In this document: positions 7,787 to 14,756 of the stretch, in pieces
Layout of the letters: every line of letters starts with the position of its first letter
How positions within the stretch are numbered: position 1 is the stretch's first letter
DNA from: an uncultured Erysipelotrichaceae bacterium
GTDB taxonomy: Bacteria; Bacillota_I; Bacilli_A; RF39; UBA660
Assembly: GCA_902795675.1 (NCBI GenBank)
Contig: CADBLZ010000092.1
Location: forward strand, 1 to 16,192
Length of the DNA stretch: 16,192 nucleotides
Direction of reading: 5' to 3'
Notes under the pieces: model-generated
What the model was told of the DNA's origin: nothing
The model's database searches: none
Seen by the model: the letters and a program-made list of their open reading frames with translations, nothing else
Position numbers and translations under genes: made by a program

Positions 7787-7811
7787 AATTATGAAGAATA
7801 GGAGGATTAGT

Positions 7812-9893
7812 ATGAAGAAAATATTATATTTATTAATATTACTAGTTTTACCTATATCAGTGTATGCTCTAGAAGCTACATCTGAACTTACTACTATAAA
7901 AAATAATCGTATTGAAATGATGAATATCGATGAAGTATATGTTAAGAATTTTTATTTCACTAGATATACAAGATATGGTGCTAAGAAACAAGAAGCATTT
8001 AATGTTAGAGGTGTTTTAAGTAATAAGTATCCAATTACTGTAGATACTAAGATCACAATTACTTTTTATAATGAAAATAAGGAAGTAATTAAAGTACTAG
8101 ATTACGATTACCAATTAGTTAATGAAGAAACTTTATTTGATGAAGTTATTTATAACAAAGATGATAATCTGGATTTTAATGATATTTTCTATTATGATTT
8201 GAAAGTAGATATTTTAACAGATATCTTAAGATATAAAGCATTAAAGAAAGCTGATTATTATTTCAGTGATTATAGTATTAATATAAATGTTAATGAAGCT
8301 AATATATATAATATTCATGAAAAATATAATGTTACATATAATACAGATAAAAAGGTAGAAAAATTTATTCCTTTTAGATACAAATATGTAAGAGATAATT
8401 ATACAGAAGAAAATAGAAGAGCTATTATAAGTGATTTTAAACTTAATACTAATTATTCTTTAAGTATTAAAAAAGGTAATAGAGTATTAAGTGTTAACGA
8501 TAAAGCTGAGTCATTAGATTTAAGTTATCAATATAACGTTGGTGCTGATAATCGTAAAGGTAAAGATGAAGTTGTTTATAGTTTTGATACTTATCCAGGT
8601 ATTGTTATGGATGGTGTTAAGATGACAATTAATCTTCCATATGATAGTGACAATATTAAAGTTAAATTATTAAAAGATAAAACAGAAGTAGAAAATAATT
8701 TTAAAGTAGAAGGTAAAAAGATTACTGGTAGTATTGAAGAATTATTCTCAGATGAAAGTAAGTATTTATTAATAATTGAATTAGAAGATGGTTATTTTAA
8801 GAAGACATCACATAATATTGCACCAATTACAATTTTAGGATTTATTATTCCATTAATCTTATTAGTTATATCTTTATTAGTATATTTAAGAATAGGACGT
8901 AATGTATATAAGCAACCATATAATAACTTCTATCCATATAAAGGATTTAATAGTTTAAAGATGGGTTATTTATTAAAGGGTAGAATAGGTGAAAATGATA
9001 TTGCATCTCTATTATTCTATTTAGCAAATAAAGGTTATATTGATATTGTTAAAGTAAATGAGAATTATCAAATAGTTAAAGTAAAAGATTATGATGGTCA
9101 TAATACAGTAGAAAGCTTATATATGACAGAACTATTTAGATTAAAAGATCAATTAAGTTATGAAGATCTTAAAAAGATTTCTAGAAGATTAAGAAGAAAA
9201 ATAATTGGTAAACAAAATGATCATGTTAATCAAGATATTTATTTTATAAAACCATTCTTTAACTATAAATTACTATTCTGGTTAATGGTTATTTTAGTAG
9301 TTAATATTATTACTTATGGTATTTTATTTGAGTATACATCTAAAGGTATTATTTGGTTATCATTAATAACTAGTAGTTTAGGTTACTTCTTAAGTATGTA
9401 TATTATGAGTAGTAATAGAGATTATTTTGAAAAGATTATTTATGGTGTTATAGGTTTATTAATAGTTGTTATTCCGAATTTATTTACAACATTTGGAGCT
9501 GTTAATCAAAGTCCTGTATATAATATAATTTATATCTTTGGTGTATTCTGTATGGTAGGTATAAGTATTATTTGTAGTAAAATGCCTAACATGAATAGAA
9601 ATGGTTTAAAAGCTGTTGCATTAATTAGAAGTTACAGAGATGTTTTATATACAATGGATGAAAAAGATATGAAATCAGCTATTAGTACAAATGGTAATTA
9701 CTATTATGAAATGATTCCATATAATATGGTTTATGGTACAACTGATAATTGGTTTAACAAGTCTGAAAATATTGAATTAAAAGCGCCAATGTGGTATAAA
9801 TGTAATAGATTTAATATAGAGACATTTAAGAATGATATATATGATATTTATAGTGATTTCTATGTTTCATTAAAGGGAAATAAAAAGAGGTAG
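7812..9893 (+). CDS. DUF2207-family membrane protein with signal peptide and extra N-terminal domain
   Basis: A protein of 693 residues. A signal peptide (1-19, MKKILYLLI to VYA) precedes an extracytoplasmic region (20-337). Residues about 40-145 form an extra beta domain resembling FxLYD/DUF3426-type folds (VRGVLSNKYPITVDTKITITF). DUF2207 starts near 148 (YYFSDYSININV). After a membrane helix (338-359) comes a cytoplasmic part with IASLLFYLANKGYIDI (397-412), then four helices (about 485-588). A C-terminal segment follows with the family's GLKA, EMIPYNMVYGTTDNWF and APMWY elements. The family's function is not known. ATG 7812 is chosen over an in-frame ATG at 7791. AGGAGG sits 6 nt upstream of 7812, the signal peptide starts there, and 7791 lies only 4 nt after the -10 box. 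The next gene starts 4 nt after the stop, with its Shine-Dalgarno inside the last codons. Confidence 0.88.
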   Translation: MKKILYLLILLVLPISVYALEATSELTTIKNNRIEMMNIDEVYVKNFYFTRYTRYGAKKQEAFNVRGVLSNKYPITVDTKITITFYNENKEVIKVLDYDYQLVNEETLFDEVIYNKDDNLDFNDIFYYDLKVDILTDILRYKALKKADYYFSDYSININVNEANIYNIHEKYNVTYNTDKKVEKFIPFRYKYVRDNYTEENRRAIISDFKLNTNYSLSIKKGNRVLSVNDKAESLDLSYQYNVGADNRKGKDEVVYSFDTYPGIVMDGVKMTINLPYDSDNIKVKLLKDKTEVENNFKVEGKKITGSIEELFSDESKYLLIIELEDGYFKKTSHNIAPITILGFIIPLILLVISLLVYLRIGRNVYKQPYNNFYPYKGFNSLKMGYLLKGRIGENDIASLLFYLANKGYIDIVKVNENYQIVKVKDYDGHNTVESLYMTELFRLKDQLSYEDLKKISRRLRRKIIGKQNDHVNQDIYFIKPFFNYKLLFWLMVILVVNIITYGILFEYTSKGIIWLSLITSSLGYFLSMYIMSSNRDYFEKIIYGVIGLLIVVIPNLFTTFGAVNQSPVYNIIYIFGVFCMVGISIICSKMPNMNRNGLKAVALIRSYRDVLYTMDEKDMKSAISTNGNYYYEMIPYNMVYGTTDNWFNKSENIELKAPMWYKCNRFNIETFKNDIYDIYSDFYVSLKGNKKR

Positions 9894-9897
9894 TAAT

Positions 9898-10683
9898 ATG
9901 GATAGTACAAAATTTAAAATCGGTGATAAAGTTATTCTTGTTCCTAATAATGAAGCAGGAGTTATTAAAGAAGTAATTTCTATATTAGGAAATGGTAATA
10001 ATACATATTTAGTTAATTTCAATAACAGATCTAAAGCTATTCTTGAATCAGATTTAGCTAAGCAAGAAAAAAAGAAAAAAGAAAAAAAAGAGATAAATGT
10101 TACTGAACCTAATAAAACTACAAAAGATTTATTTAATGAAGAAATAAGTAACATAATAGATTATTTAGGTTTAACAGCAGTTCTTAACAATAAGAGTACT
10201 CGATATAATGCTTTTAAACTTGCTAAGTATTTAGTTACTAGAAACATAACTGAAGTTAGAGATTTTAAATCTAATAATGTTAGTGAGGATGCAATTTATG
10301 ACGCATTATTTAATGGTCTAGGAGATGACTCAGTTGCTAATAGTAAACTATTTGGTTTAATTCTAAGTAAATTAGGAATGGAAACTAAATTACTTGCTTT
10401 ATATGATGAGAATGATAATTACTATGTATGTAACTTAGTATTAATGGGTAGTAAATATTATTACTTTGACTTAACTCTTGAAAGAGTGTTATATAAAGAA
10501 AACTGTGATGATCCAGAATTATTTATATTCTGTGCATGTGGTTTAGGAAAGAATAGTTATGAAACATACTTTAAACCTCTTACATTATTAAATGAAGAAG
10601 ATGGTGCTATTCCATTAAATATATCTGCAGAAGATGCTGATATTGAAGGTATTAATAAAATAATAGAGGATTTTGATGAATGA
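9898..10683 (+). CDS. SH3-like domain fused to a transglutaminase-like domain lacking catalytic Cys and His
   Basis: A cytoplasmic protein of 261 residues without signal or helices. Residues 5-54 look like a small SH3/CarD-type barrel (FKIGDKVILV, GVIKEV, YLVNF, ESDL). A Lys/Glu linker (55-66) follows. Residues about 100-200 match the transglutaminase-like core: GDDSVANSKLFGLILSKLG stands where GxCxxxAxLFxxLLxxLG is expected, and YVCNLV then YYYFDLT where HAWNxV then WYxVDPT is expected. By this alignment, catalytic Cys is Ser145, catalytic His is Tyr176, and Asp191 is kept. Loss of catalysis is therefore inferred. A slippery A-rich tract lies in the linker. The start ATG 9898 follows AAAGAGGT in the end of the upstream gene. 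The downstream gene overlaps by 8 nt. A binding or scaffold role is possible; the partner is unknown. Confidence 0.75.
   Translation: MDSTKFKIGDKVILVPNNEAGVIKEVISILGNGNNTYLVNFNNRSKAILESDLAKQEKKKKEKKEINVTEPNKTTKDLFNEEISNIIDYLGLTAVLNNKSTRYNAFKLAKYLVTRNITEVRDFKSNNVSEDAIYDALFNGLGDDSVANSKLFGLILSKLGMETKLLALYDENDNYYVCNLVLMGSKYYYFDLTLERVLYKENCDDPELFIFCACGLGKNSYETYFKPLTLLNEEDGAIPLNISAEDADIEGINKIIEDFDE
10066..10090 (+). other. A-rich slippery tract with an A AAA AAG heptamer in frame
   Basis: Runs of seven, six and eight A residues separated by single G encode EKKKKEKKE between the two domains of the 9898 gene. The heptamer at 10068-10074 is in the frame (GAA AAA AAG) used for -1 frameshifting in dnaX-type genes. 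A -1 shift would stop at TGA 10104-10106 and yield a product of about 70 residues holding only the SH3-like domain. Whether slippage happens is unknown. Confidence 0.35.
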
Positions 10684-11146
10684 TTTAATTAATAAATTAT
10701 TTCCTGAATCAATAACCATTGAATTAAATAAGTTATTACAAGAATTTGCTGAAGCTGATTTCTCAGTAGCAGATATTAAGAATAGAATAGATGAATTTAA
10801 TGAATCTATTAGAACATATTTATATTTATTATCACTTAATAGCGGTAATTCAGAGATAGCTTATCGTATATATAAAGCTAATAATTTAATTAAGTTAGAT
10901 CATATAAGTGCTTTTGAAGATGCATTTAGAAAAGGTAAAGCAAAAGAATACTTAAGTAAGTTATCTAAAGCTGACAAGATGGCTTTATTAGTTGATTTAA
11001 AAATCAATGTTAAAGATGATGAAAAATATAAGTTATCTGTTCAAGATAGAGATTATTTAAAACTAATTAATGATTCTATTATTCAGGATCAAGAAAAACA
11101 TAAAACTAATTTAGTAGATAAGTTTATTAATCATAAAAAAGATTAA
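10676..11146 (+). CDS. Helical hypothetical protein
   Basis: A protein of 156 residues, charged and predicted almost entirely helical, with no membrane helix, signal or recognised family. Its composition resembles a small TPR-like or bundle adaptor (EIAYRIYKANNLIKL, EYLSKLSKADKMALLV). The start chosen is ATG 10676, 5 nt after AGAGGA (10665-10670); an in-frame TTG at 10673 is less likely. It overlaps the SH3/transglutaminase-like gene by 8 nt and so is probably made together with it, which suggests that the two proteins interact. Its last codons form the terminator hairpin. Confidence 0.75.
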   Translation: MNDLINKLFPESITIELNKLLQEFAEADFSVADIKNRIDEFNESIRTYLYLLSLNSGNSEIAYRIYKANNLIKLDHISAFEDAFRKGKAKEYLSKLSKADKMALLVDLKINVKDDEKYKLSVQDRDYLKLINDSIIQDQEKHKTNLVDKFINHKKD

Positions 11147-11158
11147 TAAACTTTTTTT
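11120..11158 (+). terminator. Intrinsic terminator of the DUF2207 unit, built in coding sequence
   Basis: A perfect 13-bp A/T-rich stem (11120-11132 with 11141-11153) has an 8-nt loop and a T-run to 11158. The left arm and loop are entirely coding, and the TAA stop (11144-11146) is in the right arm, so ribosomes finishing the gene would cover the hairpin. Confidence 0.75.
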
Positions 11159-11169
11159 ATAAAATAAGT

Positions 11170-11175
11170 TATAAT
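11170..11175 (+). promoter_or_regulatory. -10 box for the M15B peptidase gene
   Basis: TATAAT, 12 nt after the terminator T-run, without the TGN extension (AGT instead) and with no good -35. The predicted transcript start is near 11182, which would put ATG 11186 about 4 nt from the mRNA 5' end. Confidence 0.55.
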
Positions 11176-11185
11176 AGTTTTAGTG

Positions 11186-11767
11186 ATGAGAATGAATTAT
11201 TTAGTATTAGTTAATAAAAATTTTAAAATACCAGATGATTATGATATTAGTAATCACTTAGTTAAAATTCAAAATCATTATGATAAAGATCATTATTATC
11301 TAATAGAAGAGAATACTTACAAGATGTTTGAAGAACTTAGAAGTGATTTATTAAAGAATGATAATATTAGAATAGAATTAACCAGTGCTTATAGAAGTAT
11401 TGAAAGACAACAAGATATCTGGAATCAATTCTTAGAATTGTATGGTGAAGAGTATAATAAAACTCATGTAGCTGTACCAGGTTATTCAGAACATCATACA
11501 GGTTTATGTTTAGATATAGGTGTTGTTATTAATGATGAATTAATAGATGATATAAAACTTTATGACTATGATGATATTAATAGAGTTATAATAAGTAAAT
11601 TAAGTAAGTATGGTTTTATCTTAAGATATCCAGAAGGTAAAGAAGATAAGACAGGATATAAATATGAAACATGGCATTTTAGATATTTGAATGATGTAGA
11701 GATAGCTCAATATATTATGGATCATAATTTATGTTTAGAAGAGTATTTAGAAGAAAGGTGCGATTGA
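11186..11767 (+). CDS. D-alanyl-D-alanine carboxypeptidase-like M15B zinc peptidase (VanY/LdcB type), no membrane anchor
   Basis: A protein of 193 residues with the complete M15B catalytic core. It has the conserved SAYRS (67-71) and the zinc motif SEHHTGLCLD (101-110, ligands His103 and Asp110). GFILRYPEGK and TGYKYETWHFRY follow (catalytic Glu161, third zinc ligand His164). The C-terminal LEEYL is also typical. Family members trim D-Ala or cleave D,D/L,D bonds in peptidoglycan peptides. Most carry an N-terminal signal or anchor; this one starts immediately with the domain (NYLVLVNK), so it would stay in the cytoplasm unless exported another way. The start is uncertain: GTG 11183, ATG 11186 and ATG 11192 are in frame, none has a Shine-Dalgarno, and all lie within about 10 nt of the predicted transcript start. 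It has its own promoter, with a small ORF downstream. Confidence 0.88.
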   Translation: MRMNYLVLVNKNFKIPDDYDISNHLVKIQNHYDKDHYYLIEENTYKMFEELRSDLLKNDNIRIELTSAYRSIERQQDIWNQFLELYGEEYNKTHVAVPGYSEHHTGLCLDIGVVINDELIDDIKLYDYDDINRVIISKLSKYGFILRYPEGKEDKTGYKYETWHFRYLNDVEIAQYIMDHNLCLEEYLEERCD

Positions 11768-11768
11768 T

Positions 11769-11888
11769 ATGACTTTTAATAGTTTAGTTGGTTGTGTTAC
11801 AACAGTAGAAAGTAAGAGTATTATTTCAGCAAGTATTAAAGATACTTCTATTAAGTTTTATAAAAAGGTTACTAGTAAATCAAAATAA
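11769..11888 (+). CDS. Putative 39-residue small protein
   Basis: A short ORF starting 1 nt after the carboxypeptidase stop and ending 1 nt before the terminator hairpin. It has a usable Shine-Dalgarno, AAAGGTG, at 11754-11760, 8 nt before the ATG. The peptide begins MTFNSLVGCV and ends in a basic, serine-rich tail (KKVTSKSK). It has one Cys and no membrane helix. It exactly fills the space between the stop codon and the terminator, which supports it being a real gene, but its size means chance cannot be excluded. I recognise no family. Confidence 0.5.
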   Translation: MTFNSLVGCVTTVESKSIISASIKDTSIKFYKKVTSKSK

Positions 11889-11889
11889 T

Positions 11890-11916
11890 AAAAACATAGT
11901 TAAACTATGTTTTTTT
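11890..11916 (+). terminator. Intrinsic terminator of the peptidase/small ORF unit
   Basis: A perfect 11-bp stem (11890-11900 with 11904-11914) has a TAA loop and T residues to 11916. The small ORF's stop is 1 nt upstream. It is the only terminator here that does not overlap a stop codon. Confidence 0.85.
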
Positions 11917-11921
11917 ATTAG

Positions 11922-11976
11922 TCATGATTTGTCATTTGTAGACATGAGATTTGTTCTACTTCATGATTATATTTGT
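11922..11976 (+). repeat. CATGA/ATTTGT direct repeats upstream of the flavoprotein promoter
   Basis: CATGA occurs at 11923-11927, 11943-11947 and 11962-11966 (steps of 20 and 19 bp, about two helical turns). The hexamer ATTTGT occurs at 11927, 11934, 11949 and 11971. The repeats fill the space between terminator and -10 box and cover the -35 position. They could be a tandem binding site for a regulator; this is inference. Confidence 0.4.
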
Positions 11977-11982
11977 TATAAT
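11974..11982 (+). promoter_or_regulatory. Extended -10 promoter for the flavoprotein-gpmI genes
   Basis: TGTTATAAT, with TATAAT at 11977-11982. The best -35 position (11954-11959, TTCTAC) is weak. The predicted start near 11989 would put the Shine-Dalgarno AGAGGGA (11988-11994) at the very 5' end of the mRNA. Confidence 0.65.
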
Positions 11983-11999
11983 AAATAAGAGGGATTTTG

Positions 12000-13175
12000 A
12001 TGAAGATAGTAATTGTTGGTGGATCTAGTAGCGGTTTATTTGCTGCTCTAAAGATAAAAAATGAAGATAATGAAGTATTAGTATTAGATCATAATGATGA
12101 ACTAGGCAAAAAGATACTAGTTACTGGTAATGGTAGATGTAATTATTGGAATAGTGATATGGATAATTCTCACTTTCATTCTAATAATGATTTAAGTATG
12201 TTATTAACTGATGATATAAAAGAAGAAACACTTAATTCATTTAATGATTTAGGCATTCTACCACTTATAAAGAACGGTTATTATTATCCGTATTCTAATC
12301 AAGCAACAACAATAAGAGATATGTTTATTCAAGAGTTAGATAAAAGAAATATATCTTATAAATTAAACTATGATGTTAATAAAATAGAATATATTAACAA
12401 TAAATATATTATTAATGATGAAATAGAAGCTGATAAAGTTATTATTTCAGCTGGTGGTAACGCTGCACCTGTTACAGGTTCAAATGGATCGATTATGAAT
12501 GTCATTAATAATCTAGGTATTAAGACATTTAAACAATTACCTAGTTTAGTACCTTTATATACTGATGGTGAATATAATAATTTTTGGAATGGTATTAGAA
12601 CTAATGCTAAGTTAGCAATCTATATAGATGGTGAATTAGTAAAAGAAGAACAAGGTGAATTACAATTAACACAAAATGGTATTTCAGGTATTTGTGTCTT
12701 TAATATTTCAAGATATGCATCAATAGCTTTAGATGAAGGTAAACACGTTAATGTTAAAATTGATTTTATTCCAGACGTTGATGATGTTATTAGTTATGCA
12801 TCCAGATTTGATTTAAATATTTATGAAATACTTTCTAGAATTTTAAATAAGAAATTAGTTAAGATTATTTTAGATAAAGCTGATATTAATAGTAGTGCTC
12901 ATATTAGTAGTTTAACTAGTAAAGAGATTAGTTCTTTAAATAAGTATATTAAAGAATTCTCAGTTAATGTTATTAGTGTTGGAGACTTTACTAAAGCACA
13001 AACTACTATTGGTGGTGTTGATTTAAATGAATTAGATTCTAATTTAGAATCAAAGAAATATAAAGGTTTATATTTTACTGGTGAAATAGTAGATGTTGAT
13101 GGTGACTGTGGCGGCTATAATTTAGGATTTGCTTGGATGTCAGCGTTAATCGTTAGTAAGGCAATTAATAGATAG
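12000..13175 (+). CDS. NAD(P)/FAD-dependent oxidoreductase of the HI0933/BaiN-like family
   Basis: A cytoplasmic flavoprotein of 391 residues. An N-terminal Rossmann motif, GGSSSG (7-12), binds FAD; an acidic residue after strand 2 (VLD, Asp30) fits ribose binding. The family hallmark GKKILVTGNGRCN (36-48) follows. The C-terminus has FTGEIVDVDGDCGGYNLGFAW (359-379, hallmark GExxDvxGxCGGYNL), which closes the FAD site. Family members are widespread, and most have no proven physiological substrate; one clade (BaiN) has been tied to bile-acid 7-dehydroxylation in gut clostridia, which cannot be assumed here. ATG 12000 is chosen because AGAGGGA lies 5 nt upstream; the in-frame TTG at 11997 would leave only 2 nt. 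It is followed 12 nt later by gpmI in the same unit, with the Shine-Dalgarno of gpmI overlapping its stop codon. Confidence 0.88.
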   Translation: MKIVIVGGSSSGLFAALKIKNEDNEVLVLDHNDELGKKILVTGNGRCNYWNSDMDNSHFHSNNDLSMLLTDDIKEETLNSFNDLGILPLIKNGYYYPYSNQATTIRDMFIQELDKRNISYKLNYDVNKIEYINNKYIINDEIEADKVIISAGGNAAPVTGSNGSIMNVINNLGIKTFKQLPSLVPLYTDGEYNNFWNGIRTNAKLAIYIDGELVKEEQGELQLTQNGISGICVFNISRYASIALDEGKHVNVKIDFIPDVDDVISYASRFDLNIYEILSRILNKKLVKIILDKADINSSAHISSLTSKEISSLNKYIKEFSVNVISVGDFTKAQTTIGGVDLNELDSNLESKKYKGLYFTGEIVDVDGDCGGYNLGFAWMSALIVSKAINR

Positions 13176-13187
13176 GAGATATATATA

Positions 13188-14756
13188 ATGAACAATAAGA
13201 AAGTTTTATTAGTTGTTATGGATGGTGTAGGTATTACAGAAGAACATGTTGGTAATGCTGTATATAATGCTAATACACCAAATTTAGATAGATTTATGAA
13301 AGAATACCCATGTAAGTTAATTAAAGCTCATGGAACTGCTGTTGGTTTATCAACTGATGAAGATATGGGTAACTCAGAAGTAGGTCATAATGCTTTAGGT
13401 TGTGGACAAATATATTCACAAGGAGCTAAGTTAGTTGATGAATCAATTAGAAATGGTGAAATATATAATTCTAGAGTATTTAATGAAATGGTTAATAATG
13501 TAAAAGAGAATAATAGTACATTCCATTTTATTGGTTTACTAAGTGATGGTAATGTTCACTCTAATATTGAACACTTATTATCTATCTTAAAAAAGGTAAG
13601 AGAACTAGATGTTAAAAAAGTAAGATGTCATATCTTATTAGATGGTAGAGATGTACCACCAACTAGTGCATTAACATACGTAGATGAATTAGAGAACTTA
13701 TTAAGTAGTTTAAGAGACGATGAACATGATTACCGAATTGCATCAGGCGGCGGCCGTATGAAAATTACAATGGACCGTTATAAAGCTAATTGGAATATGG
13801 TAAAAGATGGTTATGATATTCATGTATTAGGTAAAGGAAGAGGTTTCAGTTCTGCTAGAGAAGCTATTGAAACATATCGTAATGAAATACCTAATGTAAT
13901 AGATCAAGATTTACCAGGTTTTGTTATTGTAGAAAATAATGAACCAGTAGGTAAGATAGTTGATAATGATTCAGTTCTTCTATTTAACTTTAGAGGTGAT
14001 AGATCAATTGAACTTAGTATGGCTTTAACAGAAGAAAACTTTGAAGGATTTGATCGTGAATATTTCCCAAATGTTTATTATGCTGGAATGCTTCAATATG
14101 ATTCCGAAGCTGGTATTCCACCAAAATTTTTAGTAGAACCACCAAAGATATCTAATACTTTAACAGAAGAATTAATTAAATATAATATTAATGAACTAGC
14201 TGTTTCAGAAACACAAAAGTTTGGTCATGTTACTTACTTCTGGAATGGTAATAGACAAGACAAGTTTGATGAAAACTTAGAAACATATATTGAAATACCA
14301 AGTGATAATATTTCATTTGATAAAGCTCCAGCTATGAAAGCTAGAGAAATAACTGATAAGGTTATTGAAGAAATGAAAACTAATAAATATCAATTTGTAA
14401 GACTTAATTTCCCTAATGGGGATATGGTTGGTCATACAGGTAATTATGAAGCTACAGTTGAATCTCTAGAGGTAGTAGATGAATGTTTAGGACGTTTAGA
14501 AGCTGCGTCTAAGGAATTGGACTATGTAATGCTTTTAATGGCAGATCATGGTAATAGTGAAGTTATGTATACTGAAAAAGATGGTGTAAGAACACCTAAA
14601 ACTTCACATACATGTAATCCAGTACCTTTTGTTGTATTAGATAATAGTTATAAATTAAAAGAAGGTAATTTTGGCTTATCTAATGTAGCTGCTTCAGTAT
14701 TAAAAATATATGGTATTGAAAAACCAGTAATGTGGAATGACTCAATAATAGAATAA
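13188..14756 (+). CDS. gpmI: 2,3-bisphosphoglycerate-independent phosphoglycerate mutase, plant-type
   Basis: A glycolytic enzyme of 522 residues that interconverts 3- and 2-phosphoglycerate using two metal ions and a phosphoserine. Visible residues: Asp12 (VMDGVGI), nucleophile Ser63 (MGNSEVGH), His124 (SDGNVHSN), Arg154 (LLDGRDVPPTS), Lys344 (QKFGHVTYFWNGN), Asp412 and His416 (NGDMVGHTG), Asp453 and His454 (MADHGNSE), His474 (TSHT). The phosphatase and transferase domains are both complete. The segments SGGGRMKITMDRY (186-198) and MLQYDSEAGIPPKFLVEPP (301-319) resemble the plant/kinetoplastid-type iPGM more than the usual Bacillus/E. coli form, where the first reads SGRYYAMDRD. AGGAG precedes ATG 13188. 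The gene is not beside eno, pgk or gap; it follows the flavoprotein gene. Confidence 0.94.
   Translation: MNNKKVLLVVMDGVGITEEHVGNAVYNANTPNLDRFMKEYPCKLIKAHGTAVGLSTDEDMGNSEVGHNALGCGQIYSQGAKLVDESIRNGEIYNSRVFNEMVNNVKENNSTFHFIGLLSDGNVHSNIEHLLSILKKVRELDVKKVRCHILLDGRDVPPTSALTYVDELENLLSSLRDDEHDYRIASGGGRMKITMDRYKANWNMVKDGYDIHVLGKGRGFSSAREAIETYRNEIPNVIDQDLPGFVIVENNEPVGKIVDNDSVLLFNFRGDRSIELSMALTEENFEGFDREYFPNVYYAGMLQYDSEAGIPPKFLVEPPKISNTLTEELIKYNINELAVSETQKFGHVTYFWNGNRQDKFDENLETYIEIPSDNISFDKAPAMKAREITDKVIEEMKTNKYQFVRLNFPNGDMVGHTGNYEATVESLEVVDECLGRLEAASKELDYVMLLMADHGNSEVMYTEKDGVRTPKTSHTCNPVPFVVLDNSYKLKEGNFGLSNVAASVLKIYGIEKPVMWNDSIIE

Noticed and set aside
7791..7811. Earlier in-frame ATG for the DUF2207 gene (adds 7 residues before MKKILYLL)
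   Set aside because: It lies 4 nt after the -10 box, so it would precede or coincide with the transcript start. The AGGAGG and the signal peptide both point to ATG 7812.
9870..10154. 94-codon reverse-strand ORF with Phe/Ser-rich stretch
   Set aside because: It is the antisense of the A-rich Lys linker and domain start of the 9898 gene. It has no Shine-Dalgarno or promoter and crosses a well-supported gene pair.
10673..10675. TTG start for the helical protein
   Set aside because: ATG 10676 follows immediately and is 5 nt from AGAGGA.
11997..11999. TTG start for the flavoprotein
   Set aside because: Only 2 nt from the Shine-Dalgarno; ATG 12000 has proper spacing and begins directly with the Rossmann strand.
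13184..13189. TATAAT between the flavoprotein and gpmI genes
   Set aside because: It overlaps the gpmI start codon, so it could not drive that gene, and it has no extended -10 or -35. More likely A/T-rich spacing after AGGAG.
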